From Actinacidiphila acididurans (GTDB lineage Bacteria; Actinomycetota; Actinomycetes; Streptomycetales; Streptomycetaceae), in NCBI RefSeq assembly GCF_016918855.1, contig NZ_JADKYB010000016.1, positions 142,566-206,565 of the forward strand: DNA of 64,000 bases, in the 5' to 3' direction. Each line of letters starts with the position of its first letter. The stretch's first letter is position 1. This document shows, in pieces, positions 25,222 to 36,900 of this stretch. The notes beneath the pieces were generated by a model. That model did not search any database. It was not told the DNA's origin and worked only from the letters and a program-made list of their open reading frames with translations. The position numbers and the translations under genes are program-made.

Positions 25222-26134
25222 CCCCGCACCCCTCGCGGAGGGCCCGCCGGCAGCCGGCAGCCCCACCGGGGCGCGCACCCCCGCCGCCGGACGCGGCCTC
25301 GGCGGGCCGGCGGTGGCCCTGCTGCGCAACCGCCGGGCCCGGGCCGGGCTCGTCCTGATCGCCCTCGTCGCCCTGTTCTGCTTCGCCGGACCGCTGTTCT
25401 ACCGCACCGACCAGGTGACCGTGCACCTCGACCTCGCCGAACTCCCGCCCGGTGGCGGGCATCCGCTGGGAACCGACGCCAACGGCTACGACGTGCTCGG
25501 CCGGTTGATGGCCGGCGGCCGCTCCTCGCTGGAGCTCGGCTTCGCCGTGGCCGTGGCCACCACCGTTGTCGGCACCCTATACGGGGCGTTCTCCGGCTAC
25601 GTGGGCGGCGTCACCGATTCCCTGATGATGCGGGTGGTCGACACCTTCCTCGCCGTACCCGGGCTCGTGCTGCTCCTGATCATGGTCAGCATGTTCAGCC
25701 CCTCCCTGGGCGGGATCATCCTGCTCCTGTCGCTGCTGTCCTGGCTGTCGCCGGCCCGCCTGGTACGCGGTGAGGTCCTCACCCTGCGCACCAGGGAGTT
25801 CGTGCAGGCCGCACGGATGATGGGCGGCACCGGGCCACGGGTGGTGCTGCGCCACCTCGTGCCCAACGCCGCGGGAGTCGTCATCGTCAGCGCCACCTTC
25901 ACCGTCGCCGACTCCATTCTCATGCTGTCCACGCTCAGCTTCCTCGGCCTGGGCCTGCCGCCGCCGAACGCCGACTGGGGCACGATGCTCACCGGCGGCC
26001 TGGACTTCCTGTACGACGGCTACTGGTGGCTGGTGTATCCGCCGGCAGCGCTCCTCGTCCTCACGGTGGTCGCGTTCAACCTGCTCGGCGACGCGCTCCA
26101 CGACGCCCTCGACGTCCGGCTCAAGCGCACCTGA
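25208..26134 (+). CDS. ABC transporter permease, DppC/OppC type
   Basis: The 308-residue permease has a Pro/Ala-rich N-terminus, then 'RRARAGLVLIALVALFCF', the DppC motif 'HPLGTDANGYDVLGRLMAGGR' (key 'LGTDANGYDVLGRLM') and an EAA loop 'REFVQAARMMGGTGPRVVLRH'-like segment (key 'EFVQAARMMGGTG'). It pairs with the upstream DppB-like subunit to form the membrane channel. ATG 25208 lies inside the end of the previous gene, consistent with translational coupling. Confidence 0.92.
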   Translation: MTATDPAPLAEGPPAAGSPTGARTPAAGRGLGGPAVALLRNRRARAGLVLIALVALFCFAGPLFYRTDQVTVHLDLAELPPGGGHPLGTDANGYDVLGRLMAGGRSSLELGFAVAVATTVVGTLYGAFSGYVGGVTDSLMMRVVDTFLAVPGLVLLLIMVSMFSPSLGGIILLLSLLSWLSPARLVRGEVLTLRTREFVQAARMMGGTGPRVVLRHLVPNAAGVVIVSATFTVADSILMLSTLSFLGLGLPPPNADWGTMLTGGLDFLYDGYWWLVYPPAALLVLTVVAFNLLGDALHDALDVRLKRT

Positions 26135-26167
26135 CGTCACGGAATGTCCCGCGTCACGGAATGTCCC
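26135..26167. repeat. 16-bp direct repeat between permease and ATPase genes
   Basis: CGTCACGGAATGTCCC occurs twice, one base apart, immediately after the permease stop. It may be a replication-slippage duplication. It creates an alternative upstream ATG at 26161 for the ATPase gene. Confidence 0.85.
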
Positions 26168-26211
26168 ACAGCCGCTCGCCGCTCCCGGCGGTCACCTCGC
26201 GAGGAACCCGC

Positions 26212-28419
<2,208 letters not shown>

Positions 28420-28545
28420 GTGGTGGGGAACTGCGGGCTCGGTGGCCATGAGTCAGGTCACCGTGCCGTGGACAAGGCTGGCGCCCTTTTTCCCGTGGGG
28501 CGGCCGCCTCGGCTCCCGCGCCGTCGGCGGTCGACTCGCTGGGCG

Positions 28546-29055
28546 TTACTCGACCCGCCGGAGATGCTCCAGGTCGCGCTGGTACCAGGTGCCCGGCTTG
28601 CCGCCGAGGTGGGTCGGGTCGGCCGGGCCGACGGGGACGAACCCTGCTTTGGTCAGCACCTTCTGGGACGCGAGGTTCCGGTGGGCGGCGGCCGCCCGCA
28701 GGGTGCGAAGGCCGTGTCGGGCCGGGGCAAGTCGGCACAGTTCCTGGACGGTCGCGGTCGCCACGCCACGACCGGCAGCGTGCTGGGCGACCCGGTAGCC
28801 GAGTTCCGCGGTGTGGTCCTTGATGTCGACCAGATTGAACCTGCCGAGTACCGAGCCGTCCTCGGCGACGAGTACGTAGAAGGCGCAGATGCCGGCCTCC
28901 TGCTCGGCCAGCAACGCGTTGTACAGGTCGGTGAACCGGTCGAAGAAGTCGTCGCCGCGGTCGGAGATCGAGGCGGCGAAGTAGGCGCGGTTCGCCAACT
29001 CGAAGGCCAGGACCGCCGGGGCATGACCGGCGCTCAGCGGCTTCAGCTCGGGCAT
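28546..29055 (-). CDS. GNAT family N-acetyltransferase (RimJ/RimL-like)
   Basis: The 169-residue protein has the GNAT acetyl-CoA loop 'QHAAGRGVATATVQELC' (R/Q-x-x-G-x-A type) and the C-terminal 'NLASQKVLTKAGFVPVG', as in RimJ/RimL acetyltransferases. It should transfer acetyl from acetyl-CoA to an amine or protein N-terminus. The substrate is unknown. It is convergent with the ABC transporter operon and shows no operon partner. Confidence 0.88.
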   Translation of the reverse strand: MPELKPLSAGHAPAVLAFELANRAYFAASISDRGDDFFDRFTDLYNALLAEQEAGICAFYVLVAEDGSVLGRFNLVDIKDHTAELGYRVAQHAAGRGVATATVQELCRLAPARHGLRTLRAAAAHRNLASQKVLTKAGFVPVGPADPTHLGGKPGTWYQRDLEHLRRVE

Positions 29056-29230
29056 TCCCCGACCCTATCCAGGCAGCACGCCGACGCCACCTGGTTTTCC
29101 GCCGGCGGGACCTTCACCGACGCCAAGTGGGAGACGCGCCGCCCCGACCGGGCGGTACGGCCGGTGGCCGTTATTGTCGCGGTCGGGGCGGTTGTGCATT
29201 AGCGTCCGCCGTCGGCCTGCCGGCCCGGCC

Positions 29231-29965
29231 TCACTTCAGGTGCCGGGTGAAGAACTGGGCCGCGGCGTCCCCCGCGAACTGCGGGACGCCGGTGTGGCCG
29301 CCCATGTTGGCCTGCAGCGTCTTCTCCTTGGAGCCGAAGGCGTCGAACAGGTCCAGCGCCGCCTGCCGGTCGTTCCCTTCGTCGTCCCACTGCAGCAGGA
29401 CATGCAGCGGAATGGTGACCTGGCGGGCCTCCTCGAGGGTGGTGCGAGGGATGAAGCTCCCGGCGAAGAGACCGGCCGCCACGATGCGCGGCTCGACGAC
29501 CGCAAGGCGAACGCCGATGGAGATCACTCCCCCCGAGTACCCGACCGGGCCGCCGATCCCGGGCAGCGAAAGAAGGGCGTCCAGGGCGGCCTGCCATTCC
29601 GGGACCGCTTTGTCGACGAGCGGGAGGACGAGTGCGTCGATGATCTCGTCGCCGACCGGTTCGCCGGCCTCGAGCGCCCGGCGCATATCGGCGCGGGCCT
29701 GCTCGATGGCGCCCCAACGGGGCCGGTCCCCGCTGCCGGGGAGTTCGATGGTGGCCGCGGCGAAGCCGTCCGCCACCGCGTGCCGAGCCCGTGCCGCCAG
29801 CCGGGGGTACATCTTGCGCAGCCCGAGCAGAGGGAGCCCGAGCAGGATCAGCGGCGCCGGCGCGGATACGGAGGCGGGCGTCCACAGGATGCCGGGGATC
29901 TCGCCGAGGGTGAATTCGCGTTCCAGGACGCCCTCGTCGAGGCGCCGTTCGGAAGTGAATCGCAT
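29231..29965 (-). CDS. Alpha/beta hydrolase (dienelactone-hydrolase-like)
   Basis: This 244-residue alpha/beta hydrolase has the nucleophile elbow 'GPVGYSGGVISIG' (G-x-S-x-G), an acid residue around 'LLQWDDEGNDRQA' and the catalytic His in 'ANMGGHTGVPQF'. The last segment, 'LFDAFGSKEKTL', fits DLH-type hydrolases. There is no signal peptide, so it acts in the cytoplasm. AAAGG precedes ATG 29965. It is next to, but not clearly cotranscribed with, a TetR gene on the same strand. Substrate unknown. Confidence 0.83.
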   Translation of the reverse strand: MRFTSERRLDEGVLEREFTLGEIPGILWTPASVSAPAPLILLGLPLLGLRKMYPRLAARARHAVADGFAAATIELPGSGDRPRWGAIEQARADMRRALEAGEPVGDEIIDALVLPLVDKAVPEWQAALDALLSLPGIGGPVGYSGGVISIGVRLAVVEPRIVAAGLFAGSFIPRTTLEEARQVTIPLHVLLQWDDEGNDRQAALDLFDAFGSKEKTLQANMGGHTGVPQFAGDAAAQFFTRHLK

Positions 29966-30171
29966 GGTCGTGCCTTTCGGGAGTGCTCTTGAACGGCGCT
30001 CCCGGACGACCTGTCCCTATCGCCCGACCGTGACCCCGGAGGGGAGCACCCATGTCATCAGGTTCACGGGTACCACCTCCTCGTTCTCTCGCACGGCCTC
30101 AGGAAAAGTAGCAGCGGTCGCCGTGGTCCGCCAACTCGTTTTTACGGAGGCCACGTTCGTCCGTGTACCGG

Positions 30172-30786
30172 TCAGGAAGCGACGCGTCGAGGTGGTGCCG
30201 ACGGCCAGGCAAGGAGGGCCGCTTCGGCGATGTGTCGCAGGTCGGAACGGGACGCGCCGTCGCGGGCCTGGGCGGACATGCCCTGGAGGACGGCCGAGTA
30301 GAAGGTCGCCAGGGCGTGGGCGTCGGTGTCGGGGGGCAGTTCGCCCGACCGTACGGCGGCGGCGATCTTGTCCTGGAGGGCGCGCAGACCTGCCGCACGC
30401 AGTTCGCGCAGTCGGGTCGACATGTCCGAGGACTGCGGGGAGCAGTTGGTCGCCGCGGTGATCAGCAGGCAGCCGGGCGGGTGGTCGGGCCTGGTGTACG
30501 CCGCGGCGGCCTCGAACAGCAGGCGTTCGACGGCATCACCGGCGCGCGGTTCCTCGCTCAGCGCGGACGCGGTGAAGGCGCCGTACGTGTGCAGGTAGCG
30601 CCCGAGCGCTTCGAGGAACAGGGCCCGCTTGTCGCCGAAGGCCGCGTACATGCTGGCCGGTCCGATCCCCAGGGCTGCGGTGAGTACGGACACCGAGGTC
30701 GCGTCGTAGCCGTACGCCCAGAACACGTCCACCGCACGCTCGAGTGCCTGCTCGCGGTCGAAGGACCGGGGTCGCCCTGTCTTCAT
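30172..30786 (-). CDS. TetR family transcriptional regulator
   Basis: The 204-residue regulator opens 'KTGRPRSFDREQALERAVDVFW' (key 'GRPRSFDREQALERA'), with helix-turn-helix 'SVSVLTAALGIGPASMYAAFG' and a helical ligand domain containing 'HPPGCLLITAATNC'. This is the YxaF/LmrA-like TetR subgroup, whose members often control small monooxygenases and respond to aromatic or quinone-like compounds. Two copies of an AGCGATCG palindrome lie in the 80-bp gap to the divergent monooxygenase gene. Confidence 0.9.
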   Translation of the reverse strand: MKTGRPRSFDREQALERAVDVFWAYGYDATSVSVLTAALGIGPASMYAAFGDKRALFLEALGRYLHTYGAFTASALSEEPRAGDAVERLLFEAAAAYTRPDHPPGCLLITAATNCSPQSSDMSTRLRELRAAGLRALQDKIAAAVRSGELPPDTDAHALATFYSAVLQGMSAQARDGASRSDLRHIAEAALLAWPSAPPRRVAS

Positions 30787-30796
30787 GGCCCAATTC

Positions 30797-30811
30797 TAGA
30801 GCGATCGTTCA
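30797..30811. promoter_or_regulatory. TetR operator A
   Basis: TAGAGCGATCGTTCA is a near-palindrome centred on CGATCG, 11 bp upstream of the TetR start. It shares its core with the site at 30833-30848; centres are 36 bp apart. Confidence 0.7.
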
Positions 30812-30832
30812 GGAAGTGGGCTACCGTACTTC

Positions 30833-30848
30833 TTGAGCGATCGCTCTA
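30833..30848. promoter_or_regulatory. TetR operator B
   Basis: TTGAGCGATCGCTCTA is an almost perfect palindrome, 19 bp upstream of the ABM monooxygenase ATG. With operator A it would let one repressor control both divergent promoters. Confidence 0.72.
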
Positions 30849-30866
30849 AAAGTAGGGAGCGCACAG

Positions 30867-31169
30867 ATGATCACCGTGGGCATGCTCATCCGCATCGAGG
30901 CGAAGCCGGACCGGGTGGCGGACGTCGAGGCCGTGCTGAAGTCGGCCGTGGAGCAGGTACGGCACGAGGTCACGACGGCCGTCTGGGTGGCCTCGCGGCT
31001 GGGGCCGACGACGTTCGCGATCTTCGACGCCTTCGCCGACGAGGCCGGCCGCCGGGCCCACCTGGACGCGTACGGCGGCGCGCTGCGCGAGGCGGCCGGG
31101 GAACTGTTCGCCGAACCGCCTGTCATCGAGTTCGCCGACATCGTCGAGGCCAAACTGCCCGCCGCGTAA
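30867..31169 (+). CDS. Antibiotic biosynthesis monooxygenase (ABM) family protein
   Basis: The 100-residue protein is a ferredoxin-like ABM domain: 'VGMLIRIEAKPDRVADVEAVL', 'TFAIFDAFADEAGRRAHLD' and a closing 'PPVIEFADIVEAKLPA'. Relatives oxidise quinols or quinones without cofactors, or simply bind such ligands. AGGGAG precedes ATG 30867. It is divergent from its likely repressor, and both promoters carry matching operators. Confidence 0.87.
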   Translation: MITVGMLIRIEAKPDRVADVEAVLKSAVEQVRHEVTTAVWVASRLGPTTFAIFDAFADEAGRRAHLDAYGGALREAAGELFAEPPVIEFADIVEAKLPAA

Positions 31170-31303
31170 ATCGGGCCGCCGCGCCCCTGGCTCCCGTGCG
31201 CCCGGCGCACTCCCTGTCCGGCGAAGCCGGGCGCCGCGACACTGGCTGAGCGGGCAGAGCTGACGGGCAGTCAGTGGACGGGTGCGGATCGAAGGAGAGC
31301 GGC

Positions 31304-32485
31304 GTGCGGGAGACATCGGTTTCTGCGGGGAAGAGGGGACGTCGGCGCCGGCACACTCTGCTCGGCGCGTTCGCCGCGGCGGGTGCGCTCACAGGTGCGC
31401 TGCTGGCGGCACCGGGGGCGGCGGCGCAGCAGTCACCCATCACCGAATACGGGCCGGTTCCCTCGTCGCTCCCGGTCGGCGGCGTGTGCGAGGTCGAGTT
31501 CGACCACAACGACAACCTGTGGGTGGAGCAGTACCTCAGCAGCCAGATCGCCCGGTACGACACCACGACAGGGACGTTCACGAACTTCGATACGCCGATG
31601 CCGCTGTCCATGCCGGGCGGCATGGACCTGGACGCGGACGGCAACCTCTGGATGCCGCAGGTCACCGGCAACAGCCTGCTGCGCGTCGACACCCGCGACG
31701 GCAGCATGACCGAGATCCCGCTGCCGTGGGCCAACGCGTTCGCCACCACGGTCCTGGGCATCCCCCTCCACACCGGGCTGGGCCTGGCCAACGACATCGC
31801 CTGGGGGCCGGACCACGCCCTGTGGTTCACCCTCGGCGGCCTGAACTCCGTCGGGCGGTACGACCCGCACACCGGGGAGTTCACCAAGTACCGGGTGCCC
31901 GGGGAGATTCTGGGCCAGGTGCACGCGCTGTTCGGCATCATCAAGCCGGGGCCCGGCCGGACCGTGCTGTTCGGCCTCCCGCAGATGAACCAGGTCGGCA
32001 CGATCGACGTCGACACCAAGCACTTCACCCTCTACACCATGCCGACGCCCGCGTCCTTCCCGGTGGGCGTGCGCAGCGCGTCGGACGGCTCCATCTGGGT
32101 CGGCGAGGCGCTGGGCCTGAAGATCGCCCGGATCGACCCGGCCACCGGCCACATCACGGAATATCCGCTGGCCGGCCCGGCGGGCATCCTGACCGGCATC
32201 CTCGACGGGCTCATCGGGCACAGCGTGGGCAACCCGCTGCCCTCGCCCGGGCCGGTGGCCGAAGGCAGCGACGGCAACATCTACATCGCGGTGAGCTTCC
32301 CCGCCGCCGTCGGACTCGGCAACCAGATCGCCCGGTTCGACCCGCGCACCGGCGACGTCACGATGTGGCCCACCCCCTCGTCGGCCTCGTACCCCTGCGA
32401 CATCAACCCGCACCAGCCCGGCGCCATCTGGTTCGGCCTGCTCACACCGAACAGGATCGGCAGGCTCGACATCAACGCCACCTGA
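31304..32485 (+). CDS. Secreted Vgb-like beta-propeller protein (virginiamycin B lyase-like)
   Basis: A 393-residue protein from GTG 31304 (AAGGAGAG seven bases before). A signal peptide of about 45 residues with an Arg-rich start ends near 'APGAAAQQ'. Repeated blades follow, such as 'DLDADGNLWMPQVTGNSLLRVD' (key 'DADGNLWMPQVTGN'), 'GSDGNIYIAV' and 'IWFGLLTPNRIGRLD', matching the Vgb/streptogramin-lyase propeller. True Vgb cleaves virginiamycin B, but most secreted Streptomyces relatives have no proven activity. It stands alone, convergent with the M1 peptidase gene. Confidence 0.82.
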   Translation: MRETSVSAGKRGRRRRHTLLGAFAAAGALTGALLAAPGAAAQQSPITEYGPVPSSLPVGGVCEVEFDHNDNLWVEQYLSSQIARYDTTTGTFTNFDTPMPLSMPGGMDLDADGNLWMPQVTGNSLLRVDTRDGSMTEIPLPWANAFATTVLGIPLHTGLGLANDIAWGPDHALWFTLGGLNSVGRYDPHTGEFTKYRVPGEILGQVHALFGIIKPGPGRTVLFGLPQMNQVGTIDVDTKHFTLYTMPTPASFPVGVRSASDGSIWVGEALGLKIARIDPATGHITEYPLAGPAGILTGILDGLIGHSVGNPLPSPGPVAEGSDGNIYIAVSFPAAVGLGNQIARFDPRTGDVTMWPTPSSASYPCDINPHQPGAIWFGLLTPNRIGRLDINAT

Positions 32486-32521
32486 CGCGTACGAACGCAG
32501 CACCGACCTCGGGCGGCCGGT

Positions 32522-33874
32522 TCAGGCATCCTGTTCGGCGAACGGTGGCAGCGCCGCCCGGTGGACCCAGGCGTCGAGGACCGGGGCCAGCGGGCGGGAG
32601 GTGTACTGGGCGGCGTGGGCGGCCAGCCCCGCCGTGGTCACCACGCCATGGCGGTGCACGGCCGTCCAGCCCTTGAGCATGCGGAAGAACGGGCCCTCGC
32701 CCATCGCGCTGCGCAGCGCGTGGACCGCGAGGCCGCCGCGCTGGTAGAGCCGGTCGTCGAACATCAGCCGGCGGCCCGGGTCGCCGAGGATCAGGTCCTG
32801 CGGGAGCCGGGCCAGGTTCTGGTACGCGTCGGCGGCGTGCGCGGCGGCCCGCGGGCCGCCGCTGTGCTCGGACCACAGCCACTCCGCGTACTTGGCGAAG
32901 CCCTCGTTGAGCCAGATGTGCCGCCAGTCGCCGATCGAGAGGCTGTTGCCGAACCACTGGTGGGCCAGTTCGTGGGCGACCAGCCGCTCCGACCCGCGCC
33001 GCCCGCCCAGGTGGTTGGTGCCGAAGGTGGCCAGCCCCTGCGCCTCGACCGGTACGTCCAGCTCCTCGTCGGCCACGACCACCGCGTACTCGTCGAACGG
33101 ATACGGCCCGAAGACGTCCTCGAAGAAGTCCATCATGCGGGTCTGCCGGCCGAAGTCGACGGCGAATTCGCGGCGGAGCCGCGCCGGTACCCACCCGATC
33201 TGCCGCACCGGGCGGCGCGGGGCGAACACCGAGCCGCCGCCCACCAGTTGCACCGCCTCGTACCGGCCGATCGAGACGGACACCAGATAGGAGGAGGTGG
33301 GCGCCGGCTGCTCGTAGACCCAGGTGGTGCTGCTGGCCCCGGCGGTCCTGGACAGCAGCCTGCCGCTGACGACCACCGTGTACACGGACGGGGCGGTGAC
33401 CGAGATCTGGTACGACGCCTTGTCCGCGGGCCGGTCGTTGCACGGGTACCACGACGGCGCGCCGACCGGCTGGCTGGCCACCAGCGCGCCGTCGGTGAGC
33501 TCCTCCCAGCCCAGGCCGCCCCATTGGCTGGTGACCGGCTGCGGGTTGCCGGTCCAGTGCACCTCGACGGTGAAGGCCGCGCCCGCCTCGACCGCCTTCG
33601 CGGGACGGACCCGCAGCCGCCCCGCGCGGTGGGCGTAGTGCGCGGGCCGGCCGTCGACGACGACCCGCTGGAGCCGGAAGTCGGCCAGGTCGAGCGTGAA
33701 CTCCCGCAGCTCCGCGCCGTCGGCCACCGCGCTGAGCCGCGCGGTGCCGCGCAGCCGGTTGGAAGCGGGCCGGTAGTCCAGCGCCAGTTCGTAGCGGTGG
33801 ACCCGGTAGCGGGTGTCGCCGTGGGCGGGGAAGTACGGGTCCGCCTGCGGCGCCGCTGCTCGCTTCGGGGTCAT
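32522..33874 (-). CDS. M1 family zinc metallo-aminopeptidase next to the poly-lysine synthetase gene
   Basis: This 450-residue M1-type peptidase holds the zinc motif 'HELAHQWFGN' and downstream 'NEGFAKYAEW' (HExxH-18-E). It lacks the C-terminal helical domains of long M1 enzymes. The usual exopeptidase motif GxMEN is replaced by 'VEAQGLATFG', so N-terminal amine recognition may be altered. No signal peptide is visible. ATG 33874 follows GAAGGACTG, 108 bp after the Pls-like gene on the same strand. Zn aminopeptidases that degrade epsilon-poly-lysine are known in producers, so a polymer-trimming or self-protection role is a reasonable inference. Confidence 0.85.
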   Translation of the reverse strand: MTPKRAAAPQADPYFPAHGDTRYRVHRYELALDYRPASNRLRGTARLSAVADGAELREFTLDLADFRLQRVVVDGRPAHYAHRAGRLRVRPAKAVEAGAAFTVEVHWTGNPQPVTSQWGGLGWEELTDGALVASQPVGAPSWYPCNDRPADKASYQISVTAPSVYTVVVSGRLLSRTAGASSTTWVYEQPAPTSSYLVSVSIGRYEAVQLVGGGSVFAPRRPVRQIGWVPARLRREFAVDFGRQTRMMDFFEDVFGPYPFDEYAVVVADEELDVPVEAQGLATFGTNHLGGRRGSERLVAHELAHQWFGNSLSIGDWRHIWLNEGFAKYAEWLWSEHSGGPRAAAHAADAYQNLARLPQDLILGDPGRRLMFDDRLYQRGGLAVHALRSAMGEGPFFRMLKGWTAVHRHGVVTTAGLAAHAAQYTSRPLAPVLDAWVHRAALPPFAEQDA

Positions 33875-33982
33875 CAGTCCTTCGTTCTCCTGTGTCCGCA
33901 GGACGGTGCGCGCCGGGCCTGCGTCACTCCACGCCCGGGCGCGGGCGCCGGGGGCGGCCCCGGCGTCGCCCCCGGCCTGTCG

Positions 33983-36900
33983 TCACGCCTCGTCCGGCTC
34001 CGGCTCCTCGTCGTGCCACGCCTCGGCCGGATTGCCCAGCCAGCGGCTGTCCGCGGGGATGGACTCCGCCCGCATCACCAGCGACGCGGGACCCAGCGTG
34101 CTGCGGGCCCCGACCTCGCTGCCGGGCAGCACGATGCCACCGGGACCGAGCGTGGACCCGGCGCGGAGCACCACCGTATCCATCCGCATGATCCGGTCGT
34201 GGAAGAGGTGGGTCTGCAGCACGCAGCCGCGGTTCACGCTCACCCCGTCCTCGAGGGTGACCAGGTCGGCCTCGGGCAGCCAGTAGCTCTCGCACCACAC
34301 GCCCCGGCCGATCCGCGCGCCCAGCCCCCGCAGCCACAGGTTCATCACCGGCGTGCCGGGCACCGCCCCGACCAGCCACGGCACCGCGAGCACCTCCACG
34401 AAGGTGTCGGCCAGTTCGTTGCGCCACACGAAGCCGCTCCACAGCGGGCGTTCCACCGCCCGGAACCGGCCGACGAGCAGCCACTTCGCGGCGATCGACA
34501 CCACGGCGGCCACGCCGCCCGCGGCCAGCAGCAGCGGCCCCGACAGCAGCGCCATCGCCAGGATCCCGCTCTGCGCCAGGCGCGCCAGCGCCGCCAGGAC
34601 CAGGACGGTCAGCGCCGCCGAGAACACGACCGGCACCAGCCGGCAGACCTCGACGAGGCCGCGCGCCCACATCAGGCGGGCGGGCGGCTCGTACGTCAGG
34701 CTCTGGTCGCCGTCGTCCGCGGTACGCGGCAGCCGCACCGGCGGCATGCCGAGGTAGGAGCGGCCCTCCTTGGCCTTCTTCGGCGTGGCCGACAGGACCC
34801 CGACCAGGCCGCGGTCCGGGACGGCGCGCCCGGGTGCGGTCATGCCGGAGTTGCCGAGGAACGCGCGCTCGCCGATCTCGGCCGGGCCGATCCGCAGCCA
34901 GCCGCCGCCCAGCTGGTACGGGGCGACCAGGACGTCGTCGGCGAGGAAGGCGCCGTCGCCGACGGTGGTGAGGCTGGGAATCGCCAGCACCGTGGAGACC
35001 TCGGCCCCGCTGCCGACCTTCATGCCCAGCGCGCGCAGCCACACCGGGGTGATCAGCCCGGCGTACAGCGGGAAGAGCCGGTCGCGGGCGGTGTCCATGA
35101 GCTGGATCACCGTCCAGGACTGCCAGCCCACGCGGCTGTGCAGCGGGTGCCAGCCGGGGCTCAGGCCCAGGCTCAGCAGCCGGACGGCGGCCAGCAGCAG
35201 CGCCGCGTAGGTCAGGCCGAACGCCAGGGTGGCGGGCACCAGGGCGATGAGCGTGCCCCGGAGCGCGTCCGCGAGGCCGCTGTCGGTGGGCACCAGAGCG
35301 CCGGCGACCGCCAGCGCCGCGAGGGCGGCGGCCAGCGGGAGCAGCGTCAGGCCCAGCCCGCTTGCGCCGTACGCCGCGGCCCAGTGTGCCCGGCGGGCGG
35401 GGCGCTGCTTGGGCCAGCGCCGCTCGGCCCGGCCCAGCTTGACCGCGGGGGCGCCCGCCCAGCGCTGACCGGTGGGGACCTGACCGGTCACGCTGGAGCC
35501 GGCCGCGATCTGCGCCCGCTTTCCGATCCGCGCGCCGGGCAGCAGGGTGCTGCGGGTGCCGACCACGGCGCCCGAGCCGACCTTCACCGGGCCGACCTCC
35601 AGCCGGTCGCCGTCGAGCCAGTAGCCGCTGAGGTCGACCTCGGCCTCGATCGCGCAGCCCCGGCCGAGCTTGAGCATGCCGGTGACGGGCGGCAGCGAGT
35701 GCAGGTCCACGTCCGGGGCGATGCGGGCGCCCAGCGCCCGGCCGTACCGGATCAGCCACGCGCCGGACAGCGCCGTCGCCCCGGTGGCCTCCGCCAGCCG
35801 CTCGGCGGCCCACAGCCGCAGGTGGACGCTGCCGCCGCGCGGGTAGCTGCCCGGCTTCAGCCCGAGCAGCAGCAGCCGGGCCCCGGCGGCGGCCAGCGCC
35901 AGCCGGCCGGGCGGGCTGAACAGGAGTGCGGCCGCGGCCGCGATCAGCCACCAGGAGGCGGTCGGCGCCCACGGGTAGTGGCCGGTCCTGGCCAGGACGT
36001 TGCCCAGCGCCAGCAGTCCGGTCGTCCAGCGCAGCCCGGCCGGCGCGTACAGCGGCAGCAGCGCGAGCAGCTGCACGGCCTTGGCGCGATCGGGGACCGG
36101 CGCGATCTGCCTGGCCTGCCGGTCGCCGCGCACCGAGCGGTCCAGCATCCGGGCCAGCTTGCGCACGGTGGAGGCCTGGTAGATGTCGACGACGGCCACC
36201 GACGGGAAGCGCGTACGCAGCAGCGTGGTGAGCTGGGCGGCGGCGAGGCTGCCGCCGCCCATCGCGAAGAAGTCGTCGCGGGCTTCGAGGACCGGCACGC
36301 CGAGGACCTCGGTCCACTGCTCGGCCACCCACGCCTCGGTGCCGCGCAGCGGCTCGGCGGACTCCTCGGCGGAAGCGGGTACCGCGGACTCGGGCAGCGG
36401 CCAGGGCAGTGCGGCCCGGTCCACCTTGCCGGAGGTCCTGGTCGGCAGCGTCTCCACGGTCGCCAGCAGCGGCACCAGCGCGGCGGGCAGCCGTGCGGTC
36501 AGCTCGGCGACGGCCGCGGCCCGGTCCCAGCCGTCGCCGGCCACCACGTAGCCGACCAGCAACTGGTTGCCGCGCCGGGTCGTGCGTACGGCCGCGGCGG
36601 CGCCGGCGACGCCGGGCAGCGCCTGGAGGGCGGCGTCCACCTCGCCCAGCTCGATCCGCCGGCCGCCGAGCTTGATCTGCTCGTCGGCCCGGCCGAGGAA
36701 CAGCAGCCCTTCCGGCTCGGCCTTCACCAGGTCGCCGCTGCGGTACGCGCGCCGCCAGCCGAGCGACTCCAGGGGCGCGTACTTCTCCGCGTCCTTTTCT
36801 GCGTCCAGGTAGCGCGCCAGTCCGACGCCGCCGATGATCAGCTGGCCGGTGCCGCCCATGGGCACGGGCTCGCCGGCCTCGTCCACCACGGCCAGCTCCC

